Positions 25,904 to 34,355 of a DNA stretch of 36,116 nucleotides are shown here, in pieces; within the stretch, counting starts at the first letter, position 1, and each line of letters opens with the position of its first letter. The DNA is from Mastigocoleus sp. MO_188.B34. GTDB lineage: Bacteria > Cyanobacteriota > Cyanobacteriia > Cyanobacteriales > Nostocaceae. Location of the stretch: assembly GCF_030065675.1 (NCBI RefSeq), contig NZ_JASJDK010000050.1, positions 1-36,116 on the forward strand. The letters run 5' to 3'. Both the position numbers and the translations under genes were made by a program. The notes beneath the pieces were generated by a model. The model ran no database searches, was not told the DNA's origin, and saw only the letters and a program-made list of their open reading frames with translations.

Positions 25904-26173
25904 AAAAATCTTGTAAGCTTGCTGATATCTCTATTAATTGCTTGTTTAGTATTGTTTATTGCGATCGTCTCCGTTCAAAATGCTGAACTAGTATATTTAA
26001 GATTTTTTGGTTTAGAATCAGCTAGAATTCCCTTTGGTTTAGTACTAGCTTTCAGTTTCGCGGTCGGGATTGTAGGTGTGGCTATATTACAACCCGTGTG
26101 GAATGTTATGGGTTCGGGTAGATCCAGATATGAAGATGATGCTGAATTTTTTGTTGATGACGGAGAATATTGA
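25901..26173 (+). CDS. LapA family (DUF1049) membrane protein
   Basis: A 90-residue inner-membrane protein of the lipopolysaccharide assembly protein A family. There are two hydrophobic segments (about 5-25 and 45-65) separated by the diagnostic VQNAELVYLRFFGLES stretch, then a short acidic tail (DDAEFFVDDGEY) in the cytoplasm. In other bacteria LapA works with LapB in envelope assembly; the role in cyanobacteria is unclear. The ATG is embedded in an STRR array and no Shine-Dalgarno is visible, so this gene may rely on an unusual initiation site or on leaderless-like initiation. It converges on polA with 49 bases between the stops. Confidence 0.82.
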   Translation: MKNLVSLLISLLIACLVLFIAIVSVQNAELVYLRFFGLESARIPFGLVLAFSFAVGIVGVAILQPVWNVMGSGRSRYEDDAEFFVDDGEY

Positions 26174-26222
26174 GAAAATATCTTTTGAATATATCTCACT
26201 GTTCCCCGTTCTCTTCCAAAAA

Positions 26223-29216
26223 CTACTTCGTCTCCATCCAGTTATCACCTGAATTGATATCTACCAGTAAAGGAACACTTAACTCTACAGCAGTTTCCAT
26301 TTCCGACTTAATTATTGGTTTTAACTCTTCCCATTCTTCTGGTGGAACTTCAAAAACTAATTCATCGTGAACTTGTAACAATAACCGTGCTTGGTAATTT
26401 TTCAGAACTTTATGCAATTGCACCATTGCAATTTTGATAATATCAGCACTAGAACCTTGAATTGGTGCATTCGCTGCAGCACGGAGTAACCCAGAATCAT
26501 AGGGTCCCAAATTTTTCAATTTGCTCAAGTCAATATCTTCTGGATTACGACCTTTGAGTTTTTGTAAACTATTACCAGTGAATTGTACATAGCGACGACG
26601 TCCCAAAATTGTCTCTACGTAACCCTGGGATATAGCTTGCTTCTTCACCCCTTCCAAAAATTCAAAAACTTTTGGGTAACGACTGTAGAATCTTTGTATG
26701 AATTCATTTGCAAGTTTTTTATCCACACCAATAGAACGGGAGAACTTCACAGAACCCATTCCATAAATTACCCCAAAGTTAATAATTTTCCCCGCTCGTC
26801 TTTCCTCTGAGGTAATTTCGTCTTTTTCAAACATTAACTGAGCCGTTAAAGTATGAATATCCCGATTATTTTGGTAAGCTTCCACTAAAATCGGTTCTTG
26901 AGATAAATGCGCTAAAATTCTTAACTCAATTTGGGAATAGTCCGCAGCAACCATTAACCAGTTTTCTTCTGGTAAAAAAGCTTTACGAATTTGACGACTA
27001 AATGCCGTACGAATGGGAATATTCTGTAAATTAGGGTTAGAAGAAGATAACCTTCCCGTGGAAGTTACTGTTTGGTTGAAATTGGTATGTAACCTATGGG
27101 TATCAGCACGTACTAATTCCGGTAACTTATCCACATAAGTCGATCTCAATTTTGATAAAGTCCGATATTCAATAATCGCGTCAATAATTCCACTGGTATC
27201 AACTTCCTGTAACCTTTCTAAAGTTGCAGCATCAGTTGAATATCCGGTCTTAATTTTGCGAGAGAATTTAGTACTCAAACCGAGTTTTTCAAATAAAATT
27301 ACACTCAACTGCTTGGGAGAACCCAAATTAAATTTTTCTCCTGCTATCTCATAAGCTTGTTGCTCGAACTTATCTAGATCGGTTTCTAACTGTTTTGATA
27401 GCGTTTTTAAATAATCACTATCAATACGGATACCTTGATATTCCATATCCGCTAAAACAGGTTCTAAAGTTTGTTCGACCTCCAACAGTAATTCATGTAA
27501 AGTGGGAAATTTTTCCAACTCTTCCCGTAATTTTTGTACTAATTGAAATGTTGCATGAACTTGAAAGCAACAATAAGCAGCAACTTTATTTATATTTATG
27601 TCACCAATTGTCTGACCTTTAGGAACTAATTCAGAATAATCTTGAATTATTAAACCTAAATATTTTTGGGATAATTCACCAAGACTGTGACTGCTATCTG
27701 GATTAATTACATAACTTGCTAGCATCGGGTCAAAAATAACCCCATCTAACTGAATTCCTTGAGTTCGGAAAATTAAGCGATCGAACTTAGCATTTTGAAA
27801 ACTCTTGGGATATTTTTTATCTTCTAAAATTGGACGTAATGCTTCTAAAACTAAATCTTTACTTAGATTGTTTCCCGATTTATGTCCTACGGGAACATAA
27901 GCAACTTCATCAATTTTTGTTCCCCAACAGCAACCAATTCCAACTAGATCCGCATCTCTGGGTTCTAAAGCGCTAGTTTCCGTATCCCAAGCAACAGGTG
28001 CTTTTGAATCCGTAAACCCTTGTAGTAACTCCACTAAATCTTGAAGTTTTGCTTGAGTATCAATGATGCGCGGTTCAATTGGTAAAGCAGATTCTTGTTC
28101 TGCGACATCTGTATCTTCAGCACTGAAAAACCATAAGTCCTCACCTTCAGAATTCAAATTAGATGAATTAGATGAATTAGATAAATTACCAGCTTCTTTA
28201 CCTCCAACTTCAATAACTTTTCCTCCAAACTGTTCTTGAAGTTGATTGATTTTTGTGATGAAAGACTTAAATTCTAGCTTCTCTAAAATCGGTAAAAGAT
28301 TACTCGTATCAAAACCTGTCAGTTTACAATCTTCTAAATTAATATCTAAAGGTACATCTAAAACTATTTTTGCTAAAAAGCGGGATTTTTCAGCATCTTC
28401 TTTCCCTTCTACTAACTTTCTATGGTTTGCACCCTTAATTTGATCCAAAGAGTCATAAATATTATCAAGGGAACCATAGGTTTCAATTAACTTAACTGCT
28501 GTTTTTTCTCCAATTCCCCTCACACCAGGAATATTATCTGATTTATCACCACAAAGCGCTTTAAAATCAACTACTTGTGATGGTAAAACACCTAGTTTTT
28601 CCTTAACTTCCGCCGAGTTAAACTCACCAAAACCAGTTGCAGAGCGCTTAATAGAATCTTTATTCAAGTAAAGTACGCTGATTTTTTCTTCATCATCTAC
28701 AAGCTGAAATAAATCGCGATCGCCACTTAAAATCTTCACTTGATAACCAGCAGCAGATGCACGTTGGGCTATAGTTCCTAATACATCATCAGCCTCAAAA
28801 CCCGGAGCAGTTAAGATAGGTAAGTTTAACTTTGAAATTAAGTCTTGGAGATTTTTCAGGTCGGGAATAAAATCCTCCGGTGTTTCCTTTCGGTCAGCTT
28901 TATAAGTACTATCTGCTTTGTGACGAAATGTTGGTATACCCAAATCAAAAGCTACACCAATTGCTTGGGGTTTTTCGCTGGCAATCGCCTCTAGTAAAGA
29001 TTTTAGAAAACCAAAAGATACACTGGTAGGAATACCTTCTTTTGTCCTTAATCCTCCATCCCGACCTTTAGCAAAAGCATAGTAGGAACGAAAAGCTAAG
29101 GAATGTCCATCAACTAAAATAAACTTGGGGCGATTCGAATTGGAAGAGTCAGAAGTTAAAGAATCAGAAATCAAAGGATTAGAATTCAACTGGTTTGAGA
29201 CTGTTGTTTCGGACAT
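26223..29216 (-). CDS. polA: DNA polymerase I
   Basis: A 997-residue family A polymerase for repair and RNA-primer replacement. N-terminal 5' nuclease (about 30-320: LVDGHSLAFRSYYA, SGDRDLFQL, GVRGIGEKTA). A low-complexity Asn/Ser insert (about 345-358) is encoded by nine-base repeats. Then the 3'-5' exonuclease-like domain (about 385-575) and the polymerase domain (about 590-997) with motif A DYSQIELRILAHL, motif B RRAGKIINFGVIYGMG, and motif C QVHDELVFEV (His950, Asp951, Glu952). In the exonuclease domain motif I (DTET) and motif II (QNAKFD) are kept, but motif III, Y-x3-D in E. coli (Asp501), reads Y548-C-C-F-Q552. Proofreading may therefore be weakened or lost. The N-terminus has a Ser/Asn-rich extension of about 28 residues. 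Divergent from the HAD gene. Confidence 0.95.
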   Translation of the reverse strand: MSETTVSNQLNSNPLISDSLTSDSSNSNRPKFILVDGHSLAFRSYYAFAKGRDGGLRTKEGIPTSVSFGFLKSLLEAIASEKPQAIGVAFDLGIPTFRHKADSTYKADRKETPEDFIPDLKNLQDLISKLNLPILTAPGFEADDVLGTIAQRASAAGYQVKILSGDRDLFQLVDDEEKISVLYLNKDSIKRSATGFGEFNSAEVKEKLGVLPSQVVDFKALCGDKSDNIPGVRGIGEKTAVKLIETYGSLDNIYDSLDQIKGANHRKLVEGKEDAEKSRFLAKIVLDVPLDINLEDCKLTGFDTSNLLPILEKLEFKSFITKINQLQEQFGGKVIEVGGKEAGNLSNSSNSSNLNSEGEDLWFFSAEDTDVAEQESALPIEPRIIDTQAKLQDLVELLQGFTDSKAPVAWDTETSALEPRDADLVGIGCCWGTKIDEVAYVPVGHKSGNNLSKDLVLEALRPILEDKKYPKSFQNAKFDRLIFRTQGIQLDGVIFDPMLASYVINPDSSHSLGELSQKYLGLIIQDYSELVPKGQTIGDININKVAAYCCFQVHATFQLVQKLREELEKFPTLHELLLEVEQTLEPVLADMEYQGIRIDSDYLKTLSKQLETDLDKFEQQAYEIAGEKFNLGSPKQLSVILFEKLGLSTKFSRKIKTGYSTDAATLERLQEVDTSGIIDAIIEYRTLSKLRSTYVDKLPELVRADTHRLHTNFNQTVTSTGRLSSSNPNLQNIPIRTAFSRQIRKAFLPEENWLMVAADYSQIELRILAHLSQEPILVEAYQNNRDIHTLTAQLMFEKDEITSEERRAGKIINFGVIYGMGSVKFSRSIGVDKKLANEFIQRFYSRYPKVFEFLEGVKKQAISQGYVETILGRRRYVQFTGNSLQKLKGRNPEDIDLSKLKNLGPYDSGLLRAAANAPIQGSSADIIKIAMVQLHKVLKNYQARLLLQVHDELVFEVPPEEWEELKPIIKSEMETAVELSVPLLVDINSGDNWMETK

Positions 29217-29462
29217 AGACCTATTTTAAGTAGCAGTTTTAATTGCAAAGGAAAAAATTTACTGTAGTACTTAAAGTATTAATGAGTTTACCTGCAACGA
29301 AGTAATTGTAAGAAATGAGCGGAATTTATCTGTTTATAAATCAAATATGATTACTATTACAGGTAGTAGTTTATCTTCAAAGCTCCCCACCGAACCTCTC
29401 AGACTGTTAACCTCGTTACCATAACTTACTAAACTAAACACAGGGCAAGCAAAAGGTAACTT

Positions 29463-30341
29463 ATGCATTTAACTTCTAACGGTCAATTAGACTTGTCACA
29501 AACTGGAGTGAATTCTGAATCAGATATTCAACTTTTGGTCGTAGATATTGATGGTACAATTGCCGGGAAATCTAACTCCATTAGTAAACGAGTAAAACAA
29601 GCAATTAACGCCGCACAAGCAAAAGGAATCGAAGTTGCTGTTGCTACTGGTAGAATGTATAGTTCCGCGTTACGTTTCCATCAAGAAATTAGCTCCAGAT
29701 TACCATTAATTTCTTATCAAGGAGCCTGGATTCAAGACCCTGCAACACAACAGTTACATCAACATTTATCTGTACCCAAAAGTATTTCTGAACAACTGCT
29801 CGATCACTTTGAGCAGCCCTCCCTACGCCAAATTTTATCTATCCACTTCTACATTGGGGATAAACTTTATGTCCGGGAACTGACCCCAGACACTAAATTA
29901 TATGCCGAACGCTCTAACATTGATGCGATCGCAGTGGGCGATTTACGGAATACTTTGGACAACGAACCAACAAAAATTTTAGCTTTATGTAATGATACAG
30001 ATGTAATAAATCAACTGTTAATTAATTTACGTCACAGATACACTCCCAAAGAATTATATTTGACCAAATCTGTTGCGACTTTTTTTGAAGCAACTCATCC
30101 ATTAGTAAATAAAGGTGCAGCAGTTAGTTATTTAGCAGAAGAACTATTAGGGCTAGAAAGAAATAACGTGATGACTATTGGCGATAACTTCAATGATATT
30201 GAAATGCTAGAGTATGCCGGTACAGGTATCGCTATGGGAAACGCTCCAGAAGAAGTTAAAGCCCATGCTCGATGGATTGCTCCCAGTGTTGATGAGGATG
30301 GAGCAGCAGTCGCAATTGAAAGTTTTTTATTATCAAGCTAA
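29463..30341 (+). CDS. Cof-type HAD-IIB phosphatase
   Basis: A 292-residue haloacid dehalogenase-family hydrolase. Motif I is VVDIDGTI (nucleophile Asp28, acid/base Asp30), motif II the Thr in VAVATGRMYSS, motif III the Lys of NKGAAVSYL, and motif IV GDNFNDIEML. The large cap between motifs II and III marks the Cof (IIB) subfamily, whose members remove phosphate from sugar phosphates and nucleotides. The true substrate cannot be read from sequence. The N-terminal 20 residues before the domain are polar and may not all be used. AAGGTAACTT precedes the ATG, a weak Shine-Dalgarno. Divergent from polA with about 245 bases between starts. Confidence 0.88.
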   Translation: MHLTSNGQLDLSQTGVNSESDIQLLVVDIDGTIAGKSNSISKRVKQAINAAQAKGIEVAVATGRMYSSALRFHQEISSRLPLISYQGAWIQDPATQQLHQHLSVPKSISEQLLDHFEQPSLRQILSIHFYIGDKLYVRELTPDTKLYAERSNIDAIAVGDLRNTLDNEPTKILALCNDTDVINQLLINLRHRYTPKELYLTKSVATFFEATHPLVNKGAAVSYLAEELLGLERNNVMTIGDNFNDIEMLEYAGTGIAMGNAPEEVKAHARWIAPSVDEDGAAVAIESFLLSS

Positions 30342-30666
30342 ATATAATATTTTTTTTATAACGCAAAATGAGTCAGCGGGAAGTCTTGAAAAGGGAGTAA
30401 TAATTGCTGACTCATATATTATTAGTTATAATTACTTAGTACTAGTATTTAGAAAACAAGTAATATTTTACGAATTAATACTTTAGGAGGCTTATAAACA
30501 TCAGAAAGAGCACCGACGACTGGCCGTGTTTCGTCTCGGTGCTCTCGCTGGTTCGCTCCTCACACAATTAACAATATATACCTGTTTTTTTGACAAGTCA
30601 ACGGTTTATTTGAAGTCTTTACTTTTACTTCATAATTACACTGATATTTCAGCATATTCAGAAATA
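30342..30666. other. Gap between HAD and DALR genes, with hairpin and T-runs
   Basis: About 325 bases between convergent genes. It contains an eight-T run just after the HAD stop, a strong AGGAGG at 30485-30490 with no usual start codon after it, the hairpin listed separately, and a seven-T run near 30585. No gene of usual size. Confidence 0.5.
30507..30545. terminator. 10-bp perfect hairpin between convergent genes
   Basis: AGAGCACCGA (30507-30516) is the exact complement of TCGGTGCTCT (30536-30545). Three more pairs (CGA/TCG) can form after a two-base bulge, leaving a loop of about 11 bases. It is much more GC-rich than its surroundings. Position suggests a shared terminator, though no T-run is adjacent; a small structured RNA is the alternative. 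Confidence 0.45.
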
Positions 30667-31587
30667 TTAAAGTTCTGAGCATGCTGTCAGACCAAGTTTT
30701 TCCTCTAATACTCGCTGAAACACGAATCGAGCAATCGCTATCAGCCCTAATCTTGCTTGGGCTAATTCCCGATAATTTATTTTTACTTCACCCCAAATTT
30801 GGCAGTTAGACCAAAAAATTTCAAAGCTTTGACTTAGACCTAAGGCTACATTTTCCCATTTCACTGTCTTATCTATAGTCTTGCTATCCAAGTTATCTAG
30901 AGTTTCGATTAACTTACTCATTAAACAAAATTCTGCTGGATGGAAGAAACGTAACTCTCCTTCCTCTTTAAGCCAAGGTATTTCTGATGGTTGGGTTATC
31001 GCCCATGAAGTGCAGCCGACATCCAAACTAATTAATTCCTCCCCTACTGCTGCCAGCTGTAATAAAGAGCAACAGCGAGCATGAGCATATTGGAGAGGAA
31101 ATGAGCCACGGGAATTTATCAATTTTTGGCTCAAGTTATCTTTGCTCAAACTCAAATATTTCTTAGAACTTGAATATTCATGAAAACTTGTACTCTGATT
31201 TTTGTGTGTTTTTATCTCATCCCAGAGTTCCCCACTGCTGAGAAACTGCAAAAAAGCAGCTAATAAATATGAAGTTAGCTCTATATAGATTAAACCCGGA
31301 GAAACAATTTCTACTTTCAATTCTTGGTCATAGTTTGCCCAGAGATAACACACTATCTCTTGAGCGAACTTCATTGAATGAAGATTCTGAGATTTTTTCT
31401 GCTGTAGTGCGACCCCAGAAATATATAAAACCCTATTTAAATCTCTACTTTTATGTAGATGAATATTTGTTTGACTAATGTAGTCTAATTCCTTAATCGT
31501 ATTTGTATTGCTTAAGGCTTCTACTAAAATAACGTGTAGTAGCTGTGCAATCGCTGTATATTTGTTTGCTGAGGTTCTGAGATACAC
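30667..31587 (-). CDS. DALR anticodon-binding domain protein
   Basis: A 306-residue protein whose C-terminal third resembles the DALR domain of arginyl-tRNA synthetase: PLQYAHARCCSLLQLA near the middle (compare YAHARxxSI in ArgS) and INYRELAQARLGLIAIARFV near the end. No HIGH or KMSKS catalytic motifs are present, so it cannot charge tRNA. Stand-alone proteins of this type are known in cyanobacteria, with unknown role; tRNA binding is the natural guess. The start is a GTG at 31587; the next ATG is out of frame. It converges on the HAD gene and is divergent from the DevH-like regulator, with about 315 bases between starts. Confidence 0.75.
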   Translation of the reverse strand: MYLRTSANKYTAIAQLLHVILVEALSNTNTIKELDYISQTNIHLHKSRDLNRVLYISGVALQQKKSQNLHSMKFAQEIVCYLWANYDQELKVEIVSPGLIYIELTSYLLAAFLQFLSSGELWDEIKTHKNQSTSFHEYSSSKKYLSLSKDNLSQKLINSRGSFPLQYAHARCCSLLQLAAVGEELISLDVGCTSWAITQPSEIPWLKEEGELRFFHPAEFCLMSKLIETLDNLDSKTIDKTVKWENVALGLSQSFEIFWSNCQIWGEVKINYRELAQARLGLIAIARFVFQRVLEEKLGLTACSEL

Positions 31588-31902
31588 ATAAAATCCAGTT
31601 TGTATGATTATTTAGGGAGTTATAATCGGAAATACTGAATATCTGTCATCTCCCTTTAGACATAATTTTAATATTGAGGGAGAAAATATGAGAATTTTGC
31701 AAAATTTCTTGAATTATGGGTAAATTTTACTACAATCATTGTACAGTAGAGAAGTATAACAAAAGAGTAGAAAATTATATTTCTACTTTTTGCATGGCTG
31801 GTGATTTTAGGCTAAGTCCTATATCGCCAACGAGAAGACACTCCTTGCACCTTTTTTTTTGACGTCTTTTCTTTGTCTTCAGCCGAACGCTCTTTGTTAC
31901 CT
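31588..31902. other. Promoter region between the DALR gene and the DevH-like gene
   Basis: About 315 bases. I looked for an NtcA-type GTA-N8-TAC box and found none convincing. A nine-T run followed by gacgtc occurs at 31852-31866. No clear Shine-Dalgarno precedes either candidate start of the regulator. Confidence 0.4.
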
Positions 31903-32622
31903 ATGCAATCTCCATCCTCCTTTTCAGAAGCATCAAGGCCTTTTTTAACTTGGCAACGAATTCTTGATTGGGCTCAAGAACACTACCGCTGCCGCACCTT
32001 TAGCAAAGATGAGCGCATTCCAGCAAGACCTGGATTGCTATATTTGGTGCAAAGGGGTGCAATCCGTATGGTAGGAACAGCACAAGTTAGTGCCACTGCT
32101 TCTCAGTTAACATCTCGACGTATTAACAGAACACCAGAAGAAGCATTTTTGGGGTTTGTGGGAGCTGGACAACCATTTGAAATAGTGGCTCAGTCACCAT
32201 TTACCCTTCAATCCTATGCTCATGTAGATCAAACTGCCGTGTTGTGGATGTATTGGCACGATCTAGATAATTGGCCACATTTTCGTCGAGAAGTCATGGA
32301 TGCTTTCAGGTATCAGCACCAGCGTAAGCTGTTGTGGCTGAGTGCCTTAGGGCAACGACGGACAATTGATCGACTTTTGGGATTCCTAACATTGTTGATT
32401 GAGGAATACGGCGAGCCAGCAATGAGTGAAACAGACCCTGATGTAATTCGTGGCTATTGTCTCCCATTCCCACTAACTCATGCTCAAATTGGTAGTGCGA
32501 TTGGTTCAACTCGTGTAACAGTTACTCGCTTGATGGGTAAGTTGCGTCAGCGTGGCTTAATCCTGACTCAAGGTGATAATTTGATTTGTCTACCAGCAGA
32601 ATCTATCAGTAGAGCTAGCTAA
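31903..32622 (+). CDS. devH: CRP/FNR-family regulator, DevH-like
   Basis: A transcription factor of 239 residues from the ATG at 31903; the frame stays open to a TTG ten codons upstream. The N-terminal part (about 10-130) is a divergent cNMP-binding-like sensor (GLLYLVQRGAIRMVG, FEIVAQSPF). The C-terminal helix-turn-helix reads LTHAQIGSAIGSTRVTVTRLMGKLR, nearly the NtcA recognition helix (IGSTRVTVTRL). It is not NtcA, because the sensor half differs throughout. From memory it matches DevH, the CRP-like regulator needed for heterocyst glycolipid layers in Nostoc; that assignment is moderate. Its N-terminus is rich in Trp and aromatic residues (FLTWQRILDWAQEHY). Downstream lies the PstS-like pseudogene on the other strand. 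An autoregulatory or nitrogen-linked promoter could not be shown. Confidence 0.82.
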   Translation: MQSPSSFSEASRPFLTWQRILDWAQEHYRCRTFSKDERIPARPGLLYLVQRGAIRMVGTAQVSATASQLTSRRINRTPEEAFLGFVGAGQPFEIVAQSPFTLQSYAHVDQTAVLWMYWHDLDNWPHFRREVMDAFRYQHQRKLLWLSALGQRRTIDRLLGFLTLLIEEYGEPAMSETDPDVIRGYCLPFPLTHAQIGSAIGSTRVTVTRLMGKLRQRGLILTQGDNLICLPAESISRAS

Positions 32623-32653
32623 GTTAAAGCAGTTTGGTTAACTACAGCAGGTG

Positions 32654-33014
32654 TCAGCGAATTCTGACAGATCTATGTCGGTTAATTAATTCCTGCCCCT
32701 GCTAGGTTAATAACAAATCGGCATATATTCTACCTACTTGTTCTTCAATACGCCCATTCTGTTTGACCACCACGAACAGATTGCGTGTAATCTGGTAGCT
32801 TCCAGACAAAAGCCTCAATGTTCAACTTGTTGCGTGTACTAGGACATTCTGATGAGAGGACAAGTTGTCCTAGGTAAGGAGCAATAAACTTGCCTTGTCT
32901 ATTGGGTAAGCCTTTGACCGAACATTGGGGAACTACCTCTGGGACAGAAGGAAAATAAATACCTCCTGGATTTTGAATTATTTGATTTAATGCTTGGGTG
33001 GCGGTGGAAACAAG
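32654..33014 (-). pseudogene. Decayed third PstS-like binding protein (3' part)
   Basis: Read on the minus strand this matches the last 120 or so codons of the gene at 33213-34277. Segments such as ALNQIIQNPGGIYFPSVPEV, SSECP, RNLFVVVKQNGRIEEQVG, YADLLLT and QGQELI line up with ALRKLSRDKGGIYYASAPEI, SSECP, RRLFVIVKQDGQIDEEVG, YAKLLLT and QGQELI. A one-base deletion near 32790-32830 breaks the frame, and an in-frame TAG (32702-32704) replaces the Ser before QGQ. Similarity stops near 33014, where a TAA follows upstream, so about two thirds of the gene (N-terminal part) is gone. It sits at the downstream end of the tandem array and explains the bases between devH and the intact genes. Confidence 0.88.
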
Positions 33015-33212
33015 TTTGACTTAATGACCAAAAGGTCAACTTCCCAATTTATCAGACATAATAAACATAACAATACAGCTCGAATTTTTTCCTTATGGCT
33101 GGGGGATATGTATCTTCTCTGCCTATATATTTTTTTGTTACAAATATTTATTGCACTTCTAAGGATTAGTCATCAAATTCATAGATGTTAATCATAAATG
33201 AAAAGTATTTTG

Positions 33213-34277
33213 TCACCGAATTCTGACAAATCCAGCTTTTGCAATTAACTCTTGACCTTGCGAAGTTAGTAGTAATTTTGCGTAAGCTTCTCCTACCTCC
33301 TCATCAATTTGACCATCCTGCTTTACGATCACAAATAGCCTGCGGGTAATAGGATACTTTGCTTCAGAAAAAGCAACGGTGTTGAGTTGATTGCGTTTCC
33401 TAGGGCATTCTGATGAAGTAATATAAGGCTCTTGGTAAGGAGGAATTAATTTCTTGAATGTTTTACCAATTGGTAAAGGTTTGACTCCGCATTGTCCAAC
33501 AATTTCTGGGGCAGAAGCATAATATATCCCACCTTTGTCCCTACTAAGTTTTCTTAAAGCCTCAGTAGTAGTGTTAATTGTTTCAACATTACTACCAAAT
33601 TCTTCGTTTCTTAAAACATTGCCGATAAAAAATTCTACTGTACCCCCTTGGTTTGGTCTTGATAAGGGAACTATTTTTTGGTTTGGTCCTCCTATATCTT
33701 TCCAGTTGGTAATCTTACCCGTGTATATATTTTTGAGTTGGGAAAGAGTTAATCCAGGAATATTCAGATTTGGATGAACAGCAATTGCAATTCCATCTAC
33801 TGCAACAGGAATTTCCTTCAGTTTTAATCCCCGTACTTGTGCTCGCAGATGTTCACGCTCTTTGACAGAACGAGAAGACTGAGAAAAAGCCAATTGATTA
33901 CGCAAAAGCATTTGAATTCCAGTACCCGAACCAGGGGGATAACCAATTGGATCGGTATAAACGATTTGAAATTGTGGTATTTCTTGTCTTATTTTTGCAT
34001 CAACATCTCTACGAATTGGTGCCCATGTAGTGCTTCCACCGTAGGGAAATCTTCCTGTTTGGATATTGGGAACAGAATGAAAAGTACTATTCCTATCTAT
34101 TCCTTTCATTGTGTAATCTGGTCTAGCTGCAGAATTACCATTCTTATCTCCCAACAGGTTTAATATCCTAGTAATATCAATAAGAGAATTGTTGACCGCC
34201 CATGCGCCACTACCCACTAGTACAAGAGTAATCAACAGAGATAATACAAAAACAGTTGTTTCATTTTTACGTGACAT
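33213..34277 (-). CDS. Membrane-anchored PstS-like substrate-binding protein (copy 1)
   Basis: A 354-residue phosphate-binding-like protein (PBP-like superfamily). Residues about 8-28 form an N-terminal membrane anchor or uncleaved signal (TVFVLSLLITLVLVGSGAWA); there is no lipobox cysteine. The binding domain follows, with FPYGGSTTWAPIR, PGSGTGIQMLLRNQLAFSQSSR, IPVAVDGIAIAVHP, LSQLKNIYTGKITNWKDIGG and, at the end, TRRLFVIVKQDG. These are family-typical phrases; the GSGTG loop and SSR contact anions in PstS proteins. No PstC, PstA or PstB is linked, so transport is not supported here; a sensor or carrier role for an anion is possible. Its paralogue begins 78 bases upstream, and a decayed copy lies downstream. 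Probably one operon with copy 2. Confidence 0.88.
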   Translation of the reverse strand: MSRKNETTVFVLSLLITLVLVGSGAWAVNNSLIDITRILNLLGDKNGNSAARPDYTMKGIDRNSTFHSVPNIQTGRFPYGGSTTWAPIRRDVDAKIRQEIPQFQIVYTDPIGYPPGSGTGIQMLLRNQLAFSQSSRSVKEREHLRAQVRGLKLKEIPVAVDGIAIAVHPNLNIPGLTLSQLKNIYTGKITNWKDIGGPNQKIVPLSRPNQGGTVEFFIGNVLRNEEFGSNVETINTTTEALRKLSRDKGGIYYASAPEIVGQCGVKPLPIGKTFKKLIPPYQEPYITSSECPRKRNQLNTVAFSEAKYPITRRLFVIVKQDGQIDEEVGEAYAKLLLTSQGQELIAKAGFVRIR

Positions 34278-34355
34278 AAGTAAACAAAAAGACTGCGTAC
34301 TAAATATTTAATAAACCTCTATTTAAAAGTTTAGAAGAGAGCAGCTAATTGTTTC

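Noticed and set aside
30667-31587. Truncated arginyl-tRNA synthetase
   Set aside because: It has its own start and more than 150 residues before the DALR-like part that do not match the ArgS catalytic domain; stand-alone proteins of this type exist in cyanobacteria.
31903-32622. NtcA as the identity of the CRP-family regulator
   Set aside because: Only the DNA-recognition helix is close to NtcA; the N-terminal sensor region is entirely different, which fits DevH better.
32994-33191. Plus-strand open frame of 65 codons
   Set aside because: It begins antisense to the decayed PstS-like copy and continues through AT-rich spacer; no ribosome-binding site or recognisable protein.
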